DNA of 6,964 nt from Nitrospirota bacterium (lineage in GTDB: Bacteria > Nitrospinota_A > UBA7883). The stretch is taken from NCBI GenBank assembly GCA_011052055.1, contig DRJW01000276.1, positions 1-6,964 of the forward strand, given 5' to 3'. The notes beneath the pieces were generated by a model. The model did not search any database and was not told the origin of the DNA. It saw only the letters and a program-made list of their open reading frames with translations. Made by a program: the position numbers and the translations under genes. Below are positions 1 through 6,078 of this stretch, in pieces (position 1 is the first letter of the stretch; every line of letters begins with the position of its first letter).

Positions 1-1385
1 CCCGCCACGGCGTTTTTAATCGGCGCGCCAGCGTCCATAAGGCTAAGAGACGCGCCGCATACGGTGGCCATCGACGATGATCCGTTCGACTCCAGAATCT
101 CTGAAACCACACGGATCGTATAGGGGAACTTCTCGGCGTCTGGCATCATAGGATCCATAGCGCGCTCGGCGAGCGATCCATGCCCGATCTCCCGGCGGCC
201 CGGCCCCATCATTCGTTTCACCTCGCCCACGCAAAACGCCGGGAAATTGTAGTGCAGGTAAAAAGAGCGGGTCGAGCGGCCTTCGAGGTTATCGAGCGTA
301 AGCTCGTCCTGACCGGTGCCGAGCGTGGTGGTAACCAGCGCCTGGGTCTCACCCCTGGTGAACAGGCACGATCCGTGAGTTCGCGGAAGCGCGTCCACAG
401 CGATGGTTATCTCGCGGACTTCGGTCAGCGATCTGCCATCCACGCGGCTCCCTTCGTTCAGGATCATCTCCCTTATGAAGCTTTTCTGGACTGCGCCGAA
501 CGCTTCTTTATAGGCGCCTTTTTTCTGATCGTCATCTGTATCGCCCATAAGTTCTGAGATGGCGTCGTTGCGTACTTTTTTAATGGCCGCCGACCTCGCA
601 AACTTGCCAGCAGTGGTGACCGCCTCTTTGAGGGAGCCTTCGACTTTGCTACGTATCTCATCCACCTCGGCAAGCTCGGCTATCTCCGGGGCCTCCGCTT
701 TGGTTTTACCTATTTTCGCGACCAGATCGGTTTGTATGCGGCATATCTTTTTGATCCAGTCATGGCCGAACTCCATAGCTTCTATCAGGTCGTCTTCCAG
801 AATCTCGCTTGCGCCGCCTTCTACCATCACAAGCGATTCCTCCGATCCGCAAAGCAGAAGATTCAGGTTCGACTCCTCCATCTGCGGGATGGTTGGATTG
901 CAGACAAACTCGCCGTTCACCCTTCCTACGCGCACACCGGACAGAGGAGTGAAAAAAGGAAGATGAGAGAGCATAATGCAGGCGGACGCGCCGGTCAGGG
1001 CCAACACATCGGTCTGGTTTTCAAAATCGAAAGAAAGAGGATTTATAATCACCTGCGTTTCGTTGGAGTAACCGTTGGCGAACATAGGCCGGATCGACCG
1101 GTCAACCAGTCTCGATATCAACGTTTCCCTGTCGGAAGGGCGGGCCTCCCGCTTGAAAAAACCGCCCGGAATGCGCCCGGCGGCGGATGTCCTGTCCCGG
1201 TAATCCACCGTTAAAGGTAGAAAGTCGATACCTTCCCTGCCTTCATCGGCGGCGCTCACGGCGGCGAGAATTATTGTCTCCTCCAGGCCGACGACAACGG
1301 ACCCGGCCGCTTGTTTGGCCAGCGCCCCGCTTTCAATAAAAAGGACTCTGTCTCCTATCTGCAGTTCTACTCTTTCAGCTTGCAT
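1..1385 (-). CDS. pnp: Polyribonucleotide nucleotidyltransferase (PNPase), N-terminal 461 codons, cut by the window edge
   Basis: PNPase degrades RNA 3'-to-5' by phosphorolysis, releasing nucleoside diphosphates, and acts in the cytoplasm as a trimer, often within an RNA degradosome. Translating the minus strand from the ATG at 1385 gives an uninterrupted frame to the left edge (about 65% of the usual ~700 residues). Family blocks appear in order: the FFKRE RNA-binding loop (residues 76-80) followed by a conserved stretch ending RSIRP (to about 100), the helical linker (about 230-305), RVDGR (314-318), LPRTHGS and FTRGETQAL (333-350), GRREIGHG (396-403), and ESNGSSSMATVCG (432-444), whose serines belong to the phosphate site. 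The catalytic aspartates, KH and S1 domains lie beyond the window. The start is preceded by GAGGG about 9 nt upstream; an ATG 7 nt further up is out of frame and soon stops. It follows rpsO as in many bacteria. Identity is very secure. Confidence 0.97.
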   Translation of the reverse strand, partial: MQAERVELQIGDRVLFIESGALAKQAAGSVVVGLEETIILAAVSAADEGREGIDFLPLTVDYRDRTSAAGRIPGGFFKREARPSDRETLISRLVDRSIRPMFANGYSNETQVIINPLSFDFENQTDVLALTGASACIMLSHLPFFTPLSGVRVGRVNGEFVCNPTIPQMEESNLNLLLCGSEESLVMVEGGASEILEDDLIEAMEFGHDWIKKICRIQTDLVAKIGKTKAEAPEIAELAEVDEIRSKVEGSLKEAVTTAGKFARSAAIKKVRNDAISELMGDTDDDQKKGAYKEAFGAVQKSFIREMILNEGSRVDGRSLTEVREITIAVDALPRTHGSCLFTRGETQALVTTTLGTGQDELTLDNLEGRSTRSFYLHYNFPAFCVGEVKRMMGPGRREIGHGSLAERAMDPMMPDAEKFPYTIRVVSEILESNGSSSMATVCGASLSLMDAGAPIKNAVA

Positions 1386-1419
1386 CTTGCATTTCCCTCA
1401 ATTCTTTCTGTAAATCATC

Positions 1420-1447
1420 GTGATGGCGTTTGGCGTCTGGTGTCTGG
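1420..1447 (-). repeat. Short heptanucleotide tandem repeat in the rpsO-pnp spacer
   Basis: On the minus strand four consecutive 7-mers read CCAGACA, CCAGACG, CCAAACG and CCATCAC, all starting CCA and drifting from one another. The array abuts the GC hairpin on its upstream side and ends about 35 nt before the pnp start codon, so it would lie in the pnp leader RNA. It may be a degenerating intergenic repeat or simply chance in a 28-base stretch. Function unknown. Confidence 0.4.
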
Positions 1448-1460
1448 CGGCGGGGCCGCC
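1446..1460 (-). promoter_or_regulatory. Strong GC hairpin in the rpsO-pnp intergenic RNA
   Basis: The minus-strand RNA contains GGCGGC, a three-base CCC loop and GCCGCC: a perfect six-pair all-GC stem, 60 nt upstream of the pnp start codon. It is not followed by a T-run in the direction of transcription, so it is not a canonical intrinsic terminator. In E. coli a hairpin between rpsO and pnp is cut by RNase III and is the basis of PNPase autoregulation. An analogous role here is inferred from position only; the stem is much shorter than a typical RNase III substrate. Confidence 0.45.
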
Positions 1461-1522
1461 TTTAGATTTGATATACACACGGCGCCGGTTGCTGGTATGT
1501 AAAGAAAACCCTCGAAAAGACC

Positions 1523-1792
1523 TTATCGGCGGATTCCAAGCGCGCTGATTATCGACTTGTAGCGCTCAATCTCCTTTTTCTTGATGTAATCAAGAAGTCT
1601 GCGGCGCCGATTTACCATCTGTAACAGGCCTCGGCGCGAGTGGTGATCCTTTTTGTGGGTTTTGAAGTGCTCGGTTAAATTGGTGATACGCTCGGATAAT
1701 AGAGCGATCTGCACTTCTGCGGATCCCGTGTCCTTTTCATTGGCGCGGAATTTCCCGATTATTTCGGCTTTCCGCTCCTTTATGACACTCAT
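1523..1792 (-). CDS. rpsO: 30S ribosomal protein S15
   Basis: S15 is a primary binder of the 16S rRNA central domain and forms an inter-subunit bridge in the 70S ribosome. The 89-residue product has the same length as the E. coli protein. It shows the DTGS turn (21-24), the family signature HKKDHHSRRGL (46-56), the basic RRRRLLDYIKKK helix (62-73) and the LGIRR-type C terminus. The ATG at 1792 has a GAGG Shine-Dalgarno 8 nt upstream. The 164-nt gap before it, larger than other gaps here, suggests its own promoter. It is followed by pnp, the widely conserved rpsO-pnp order. S15 represses its own translation in several bacteria through leader RNA structure; I could not identify such a fold here. 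Confidence 0.98.
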   Translation of the reverse strand: MSVIKERKAEIIGKFRANEKDTGSAEVQIALLSERITNLTEHFKTHKKDHHSRRGLLQMVNRRRRLLDYIKKKEIERYKSIISALGIRR

Positions 1793-1955
1793 ATGACTTT
1801 CCTCTCTTCTCTACTTTTATAAATCTCCAAGTAACCGGCTATTAGTAACAGATAGGAGCTACTATTGTAAAGACTTTTCGACGGGAGCGGCCATTTTGGC
1901 GGGGCGATGGCGGCTGAAGAAAACAAGGGATTCAAGGGGATTGTATCCAGGGCTT
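1793..1955 (-). promoter_or_regulatory. rpsO upstream region, probable promoter and leader
   Basis: This 163-base spacer separates the ftsB-like stop codon from rpsO and is the longest noncoding gap in the window. No terminator with a T-run follows the ftsB-like gene. Candidate promoter pieces on the minus strand are TTTACA (1866-1871) with TACTAA 18 nt downstream (1842-1847, a poor -10), and TATAAA (1816-1821), which matches -10 well but lacks a good -35. A GTTAC direct repeat and a GAGG ribosome-binding site near 1800 are also present. A promoter is likely from context; its exact position is not settled. Confidence 0.3.
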
Positions 1956-2258
1956 TCAGTTGACCAGTTTGTCGGCGTCTATAAACTCGTACACAACCTC
2001 CCCCGGTTTGACAAGGCCCAACTGTTCACGGGCTATGGCTTCCACCCGGTCATCGCTTTTGTTCAGGGAAACGAGCGCGCGCCTGATATTGTTGTTTTCG
2101 AGATAGTATTTCTTAATTTGACTCTTAACGGAGGCTATTTCCATGTGAAGCTTGCCGACATCGACCAATCCATTCTCCTTGTAGTATGCGGTGGCGCCCA
2201 CCACAAGGAAAAATATTATAGATAACCCTAAAAAAGCTCTCGGTTTATTGCGCTCCAT
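1956..2258 (-). CDS. ftsB: FtsB/DivIC-type septum formation initiator protein
   Basis: This 100-residue bitopic membrane protein has a short basic cytoplasmic tail (1-7), one transmembrane helix (about 9-26), a periplasmic coiled coil (about 33-68), and a conserved C-terminal block, RVEAIAREQLGL followed by KPGE (71-86), as in the septum formation initiator (FtsB/DivIC) family. Such proteins join FtsL and FtsQ in the divisome and help activate septal peptidoglycan synthesis by FtsWI. It begins 19 nt after the eno stop, an eno-ftsB adjacency known from many proteobacteria, so the two are probably co-transcribed. No clear Shine-Dalgarno precedes the ATG, so translation may depend on ribosomes leaving eno. 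The symbol rests on family and context; these short proteins diverge quickly, so divIC would be an equally fair label. Confidence 0.85.
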   Translation of the reverse strand: MERNKPRAFLGLSIIFFLVVGATAYYKENGLVDVGKLHMEIASVKSQIKKYYLENNNIRRALVSLNKSDDRVEAIAREQLGLVKPGEVVYEFIDADKLVN

Positions 2259-2277
2259 TGGCTAATTATGAGGCAAG

Positions 2278-3567
2278 TCACCGCCCAACGCTATAAAAAA
2301 CGCCCTTTCCCCCGTATTGAGCTGACGCGCCCAGCTCTTCTTCAATCCTGAGAAGCTGATTGTATTTGGCGACCCGGTCTGTCCTGCTCATTGAGCCTGT
2401 TTTTATCTGTCCTACGTTCGTGGCCACAGCGATATCGGCTATGGACGTATCTTCCGTCTCTCCCGACCTGTGGCTTATGACGCTGGTATAGCCGGCCTTT
2501 TTCGCCATTTCAATCGCGTCTAGCGTCTCGGTCAGCGTTCCGATCTGGTTCACCTTGATCAGAATGGAGTTGGCGACTCCCATTTCGATTCCTTTGGAGA
2601 GGATTTTTGTGTTGGTGACGAACAGGTCGTCGCCCACGATCTGGATTTTCGACCCAAGCGCCTCGGTCATAGCTTTCCATCCTTTCCAATCGCCTTCGGC
2701 CAGGCCGTCCTCTATCGAGACTATCGGGTATTGCCTTACCAGGTTCTCGTAGAATTTAATCATCTCGTCAGATGTTTTCCTCGGCTTTTTCTCGGCGGCC
2801 ATAACGTACTTGCCGTTTTTATAAAACTCCGAAGCGGCCGGGTCCATCGCCAGCATTATCTGTTTACCCCCCTTGTATCCAGCCTTGTGAACAGCTTCGA
2901 GGATAATTTCGATAGCTTCTGAGTTGCTCCGAAGGTCGGGGGCGAATCCCCCTTCATCGCCGACGGATGTGTTGTGCCCTTTGTTTTTAAGGACGCTTTT
3001 GAGGCTATGGAAAATCTCGGATCCAAAACGAAGCGCCTCTGCTATGTTTTTCGCGCCGGTGGGCATTATCATGAACTCCTGGATGTCCACGTTGTTGTCT
3101 GCGTGCGCGCCGCCGTTAATAATGTTCATCATGGGGACAGGCAGTTGTTTGGCGTTACAGCCGCCTATATAACGATAGAGTGGAAGGCCTGCGTCTTCAG
3201 CGGAGGCTTTGGCCACAGCCAGCGATACGCCAAGCATGGCGTTGGCCCCAAGCTTTTTCTTGTTTTCTGTGCCGTCTAGCTCCAGCATCAAACCATCCAC
3301 CGCCGCCTGGTCCGAAGCCTCGACACCGATAAGATGAGGGGCGATTTTCTTGTTTACATTGGCTATCGCTTTGGAGACGCCTTTGCCCTGATACATGCGC
3401 TTACCGCCGTCGCGCATCTCCAGCGCTTCGCGTGAGCCTGTAGAAGCGCCGGAGGGAACCGCCGCCCGCCCGAAAGCGCCCGACTCTAAAAATAGATCGA
3501 CTTCAACGGTCGGATTTCCCCTGGAATCAAAAATCTGGCGTCCGAAAAGCCCGACAATCTCGCTCAT
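2278..3567 (-). CDS. eno: Enolase (phosphopyruvate hydratase)
   Basis: Enolase converts 2-phosphoglycerate to phosphoenolpyruvate plus water in glycolysis and the reverse in gluconeogenesis, needs Mg2+, and in some bacteria also binds RNase E. The 429-residue product is full length (E. coli 432) and collinear with the family. The catalytic and metal residues are present: Glu205 in SVGDEGG, Asp242 in AMDPAAS, Glu286 in SIEDGLAEGDW, Asp313 in VGDDLFVTN, the general base Lys338 in ILIKVNQIGTLTET, the HRS loop (366-368) and Lys389 in QIKTGSMSR. The ATG at 3567 is preceded by a strong GAGGTGA Shine-Dalgarno (about 3572-3578), the best ribosome-binding site in the window and consistent with high expression. 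It lies 67 nt after the lipoprotein gene, with no terminator seen between them, and 19 nt before the FtsB-like gene. Confidence 0.99.
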   Translation of the reverse strand: MSEIVGLFGRQIFDSRGNPTVEVDLFLESGAFGRAAVPSGASTGSREALEMRDGGKRMYQGKGVSKAIANVNKKIAPHLIGVEASDQAAVDGLMLELDGTENKKKLGANAMLGVSLAVAKASAEDAGLPLYRYIGGCNAKQLPVPMMNIINGGAHADNNVDIQEFMIMPTGAKNIAEALRFGSEIFHSLKSVLKNKGHNTSVGDEGGFAPDLRSNSEAIEIILEAVHKAGYKGGKQIMLAMDPAASEFYKNGKYVMAAEKKPRKTSDEMIKFYENLVRQYPIVSIEDGLAEGDWKGWKAMTEALGSKIQIVGDDLFVTNTKILSKGIEMGVANSILIKVNQIGTLTETLDAIEMAKKAGYTSVISHRSGETEDTSIADIAVATNVGQIKTGSMSRTDRVAKYNQLLRIEEELGASAQYGGKGVFYSVGR

Positions 3568-3635
3568 GGCATCACCTCGCTGATTTAAATGTTAATTTCA
3601 TTTTTCAGCCTAATCCACCCGGAAACAATCGACAA
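3568..3635 (-). promoter_or_regulatory. Lipoprotein-eno spacer carrying the eno ribosome-binding site
   Basis: This 68-base AT-rich gap contains the GAGGTGA ribosome-binding site of eno and the sequence TTAACATTTAAAT just upstream. A separate eno promoter would be expected for a glycolytic gene behind stator genes, but I see no convincing -35/-10 pair and no hairpin-plus-T-run terminator. Read-through from the stator block is therefore possible. Confidence 0.25.
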
Positions 3636-4394
3636 CTATAATTTGTTTTTAATCTCTTCGAGGGACATTATAGTTTCCCCCTGCCTTCGCTGGCCCGATT
3701 TTTTGCTTGCCTTGCCAGCCGTTTTGAACTGTTTGAGCGTCATGTCCCTGTCATTCGGAGCGCCAGTCTCACTTTCCAGGTTCATCAAGTCTTCAATAGT
3801 CATGACAACCGATGCGCTCTCTTCAAGCTTTTTTTTCGAATCGGATTCGGCGCCTTTTCCTTTGCGGTCGGCTTTAGATTTTTTCTTATCCAGCTCGGGG
3901 GCCACCCAGACGGCTATAAGGTCGTCCCCGGTTCCCGGATCGCCATCTTTGCCTGAAGAAATGATTAATAGATCGTAATTTTTGCCAGGCCCCGCGACGA
4001 TCCAGTAAAGCTCGTTGTCCCATGCGTCCAAAGGCTTTGCGATCGCTCCCGGGGCAGGCCATTCGCCGGTCTCCTTTCGATAGTCAAGCAGAAGATTTTC
4101 AAGCTTGATGAGCCTCTTCCCGGTAACAGCTAATTTTCGAGAGCCTGACGACAACCCGGCGCTCAGAAGATTTTGTCTAGCTTCCTCGTAAGTTTTTGTA
4201 TGGCCGAACCGCTCTTTAAGCTGAGCGAGCTTTTTATCAGCAAGCTCATTTTTTCCATCCTTTATGAGAAGCTTGATTTCCACGATCTCTTTTTGCGCCG
4301 CCACTTCCTGCGCCAGGTCGGTGGTTTTTTCTTTTGAGCAGGCGCCGACGGTGAAAAGCGCGAATACAGCCAGCAAAACCAATATCTGTCTCAT
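3636..4394 (-). CDS. Predicted lipoprotein with a GspG (major pseudopilin)-like domain
   Basis: The 252-residue product starts with a lipoprotein signal peptide: MRQ, a hydrophobic stretch (4-17) and lipobox VGAC with the lipidated Cys at 19. A helical, charged segment follows (about 23-80). Residues about 94-163 resemble the C-terminal part of type II secretion major pseudopilins: an amphipathic helix RLIKLENLLLDYRKETGEWP (94-113), then a DAWDNELYW block (123-131, compare DPWGNPY in GspG), YDLLIISSGKDG (140-151) and DPGTGDDL (152-159), which matches the calcium-loop region. A Lys-rich low-complexity segment (169-190) and a polar tail complete it. The methylated pilin helix is absent. The ATG sits 5 nt after the motB2 stop with AGAGGG 8 nt upstream, so it is probably co-expressed with the stator genes. 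I do not recognise a named family; function unknown, perhaps a periplasmic accessory of the motor or envelope. Confidence 0.8.
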   Translation of the reverse strand: MRQILVLLAVFALFTVGACSKEKTTDLAQEVAAQKEIVEIKLLIKDGKNELADKKLAQLKERFGHTKTYEEARQNLLSAGLSSGSRKLAVTGKRLIKLENLLLDYRKETGEWPAPGAIAKPLDAWDNELYWIVAGPGKNYDLLIISSGKDGDPGTGDDLIAVWVAPELDKKKSKADRKGKGAESDSKKKLEESASVVMTIEDLMNLESETGAPNDRDMTLKQFKTAGKASKKSGQRRQGETIMSLEEIKNKL

Positions 4395-4399
4395 AACAG

Positions 4400-5326
4400 C
4401 TACCCTCTCTTGAATAGAAATTCGATCCGGCGGTTAAGGGGCCTCGTCTCTTCACGATCGTTCGGGAACAAGGGCCTTGTATCGGCGTACCCGGCGGCGG
4501 ACATCCTGTCGGCAGGGGCTCCGAGCTGTAACATCCGCTCCAGCGCTTTAGAGGCGCGAAGCGTGGACAACTCCCAGTTGGAGGGGAACCTTTTTGTGTG
4601 AATCGGCCTGTTGTCCGTGTGCCCTTCCACCACGACGATAAGGTCTTTGGTGGTCTTGATGACGACTGACAGCTCTTTTAGAAAATCGGAGCTTTCAGGG
4701 CGAAGCTCCGATTTTCCCGGATCGAACAAAGCTCTCCCCTTGATTCTTACACGGACCCCCTCGTCGGTGGATGTGATCGAGGCGTTTGTCTTAAACCCGG
4801 CCCGGATCACCGAGTCGTAAATTATATCCACCAGTTTTTCACGCGCCACCACTTCCGGAGATTTTTTTATATTGCTGTCAACATCGGCGAATCTGCCTTT
4901 TGATACAGCCTGAAACTGGCCGCGCTCCGCTTTTGTCACGCCGTACGCCTCTTGCACAGACCCCATCAGATCCTGGAACTTTACTATGTCCATGTTGGCG
5001 AACGAGAGCATAAGAACGAAAAAGGTCAGAAGAAGTGTCGCCAGATCGGCGAAAGTGACGATCCATGAAGGCGCGCCTTTAATTATTTCGGCTGGTATAT
5101 CCTTTGCCGTAGGCGCGCTCTCCCGATCCATTTTTTCCGCGACGGTGGCGCGCCGCACCGACACGCCTTTCTCTGTCCTGGCCGCCAGAATACTTGTTTT
5201 ACATTTCGGACAGGCGTAGATCAGCCCTTCTTTAGTGATCCGATCGACCGGCACCTTGGCCTTGATCGTGCATTGCGGACAGGGAATCGCAAGCGTTTTA
5301 TTTTTGGCCGGTTTTTTTTCCATCAT
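4400..5326 (-). CDS. MotB-like stator protein with an N-terminal MJ0042-type zinc ribbon (MotB2)
   Basis: The 308-residue product has three parts. First, a cytoplasmic zinc ribbon (about 12-48) with CPQC (16-19) and CPKC (39-42), spaced and flanked as in MJ0042-type fingers. Second, after a polar linker, a MotB transmembrane segment (about 88-109), WIVTFADLATLLLTFFVL, with Asp94 at the ion-binding position and a plug-like stretch after it (111-129). Third, a periplasmic OmpA/MotB peptidoglycan-binding domain (about 190-305) with EGHTDN (234-239), NWELSTLRA (250-258) and NRRIEF (298-303). Its start overlaps the motB1 stop by 4 nt (ATGA) with no clear Shine-Dalgarno, implying translational coupling. 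An A8 run covers codons 3-5. An internal start at Met66 would remove the ribbon but has a poor ribosome-binding site and would leave the well-formed CxxC pairs unexplained. Assignment to the MotB superfamily is firm; the role of the ribbon is unknown. Confidence 0.93.
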   Translation of the reverse strand: MMEKKPAKNKTLAIPCPQCTIKAKVPVDRITKEGLIYACPKCKTSILAARTEKGVSVRRATVAEKMDRESAPTAKDIPAEIIKGAPSWIVTFADLATLLLTFFVLMLSFANMDIVKFQDLMGSVQEAYGVTKAERGQFQAVSKGRFADVDSNIKKSPEVVAREKLVDIIYDSVIRAGFKTNASITSTDEGVRVRIKGRALFDPGKSELRPESSDFLKELSVVIKTTKDLIVVVEGHTDNRPIHTKRFPSNWELSTLRASKALERMLQLGAPADRMSAAGYADTRPLFPNDREETRPLNRRIEFLFKRG

Positions 5327-6057
5327 GGTTTAGGTTTGTTGACAAGAAACTCCACCCTCCGGTTTTTCGCTCTTCCTTCGGCGGTATCGTTGGACTTGAC
5401 CGGCGATATGCCACCATATCCTACCGCAGACAGATTTGCAGGGTTTACTTTTCTGGAAATAAGATACCGGACGATCACAGACGCGCGAACGCCGGATATC
5501 TCCCAGTTGGATTTATAGAGGGAAGCGCTCCTGATTTTGACGGGAACGTTGTCTGTATGCCCTTCCACCTTGACAGTGAAATTGGTTTTTTTCAGTATAT
5601 CGGCCAGGCTGTTTAGAATCGGCGTCGATTTAGGGTTTATTTTCGTCGCTCCGGATTTAAAAAGAGCCTCCCCTTTAACGCGTATAACCATTCCCCGGCG
5701 CGTCGATAAAATTTCAACGTCGTCTTTCATTTTCGATTCGACAGCCGCTTTATTAACCGTTTGGCTAACTTTGTCGAATTGTCGTATTAACGCTTTTTCT
5801 TTTTTTTCCTCTTCCTTTTTTTTCTCTTTATCAACAGTCCCTTCACCGGTAAGAGTGTCCTGGAATTCCCCCTGGCGCTCGATTTTGACGCCGAAAGCTC
5901 CCTGCACCGAGCCGAGCATCTCGCGGAACTTGATGATGTCTGTATTCGCGAATGATAAAAGCAGGACAAAGAAGGTGAGAAGAAGCGTGGCCAGATCGGC
6001 GAAAGTGACGATCCACATTGGGGCGCCCTCGAAAATCGGGTTTTTCCTTTTACCCAT
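5323..6057 (-). CDS. motB: Flagellar motor stator protein MotB (MotB1, PomB-like)
   Basis: MotB pairs with MotA to form the ion-driven stator, anchoring it to peptidoglycan. The 244-residue product has a short basic N terminus, the transmembrane helix (about 14-36) WIVTFADLATLLLTFF with the ion-carrying Asp21, a plug-like segment (39-58), a Lys/Glu-rich linker (77-90), and an OmpA-like domain (about 115-239) with EGHTDN (165-170), NWEIS (184-188), RAS at 191-193 and NRRVEF (232-237). The helix resembles the PomB/MotS style, but coupling ion (H+ or Na+) cannot be assigned from this alone. It starts 21 nt after motA without a clear Shine-Dalgarno and overlaps the next motB by 4 nt. The two MotB proteins are near identical through the transmembrane and plug region, so they look like tandem paralogues. 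Two A8 tracts lie in the linker-coding region. Confidence 0.96.
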   Translation of the reverse strand: MGKRKNPIFEGAPMWIVTFADLATLLLTFFVLLLSFANTDIIKFREMLGSVQGAFGVKIERQGEFQDTLTGEGTVDKEKKKEEEKKEKALIRQFDKVSQTVNKAAVESKMKDDVEILSTRRGMVIRVKGEALFKSGATKINPKSTPILNSLADILKKTNFTVKVEGHTDNVPVKIRSASLYKSNWEISGVRASVIVRYLISRKVNPANLSAVGYGGISPVKSNDTAEGRAKNRRVEFLVNKPKP

Positions 6058-6078
6058 GGCGCAAAACTTTTTTAAATG

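Noticed and set aside
180..1214. Plus-strand open frames at 180-557, 559-966 and 732-1214
   Set aside because: They lie antisense to the intact pnp reading frame, which matches PNPase throughout; their proteins show no recognisable domain.
1446..1466. Plus-strand intrinsic terminator (GC hairpin followed by TTT)
   Set aside because: Only three T follow the stem and there is no plus-strand gene to terminate; the stem is better read as minus-strand leader structure.
1480..1522. Separate promoter for pnp just after rpsO (TTTACA near the rpsO stop with a downstream TATATC)
   Set aside because: The spacing is about 22 bases, too long for a sigma-70 promoter, so the match was not convincing.
1941..1955. 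Terminator after the ftsB-like gene (GGAT-ACA-ATCC)
   Set aside because: The stem is only four pairs and is not followed by a T-run.
2555..3279. Plus-strand open frames across enolase
   Set aside because: Enolase is complete on the minus strand with all catalytic residues; these are shadows in other frames.
4400..5131. MotB2 starting at internal Met66, without the zinc ribbon
   Set aside because: This would give a MotB1-sized protein, but the upstream region keeps frame, has correctly spaced CxxC pairs and an ATGA coupling start, while Met66 lacks a good ribosome-binding site.
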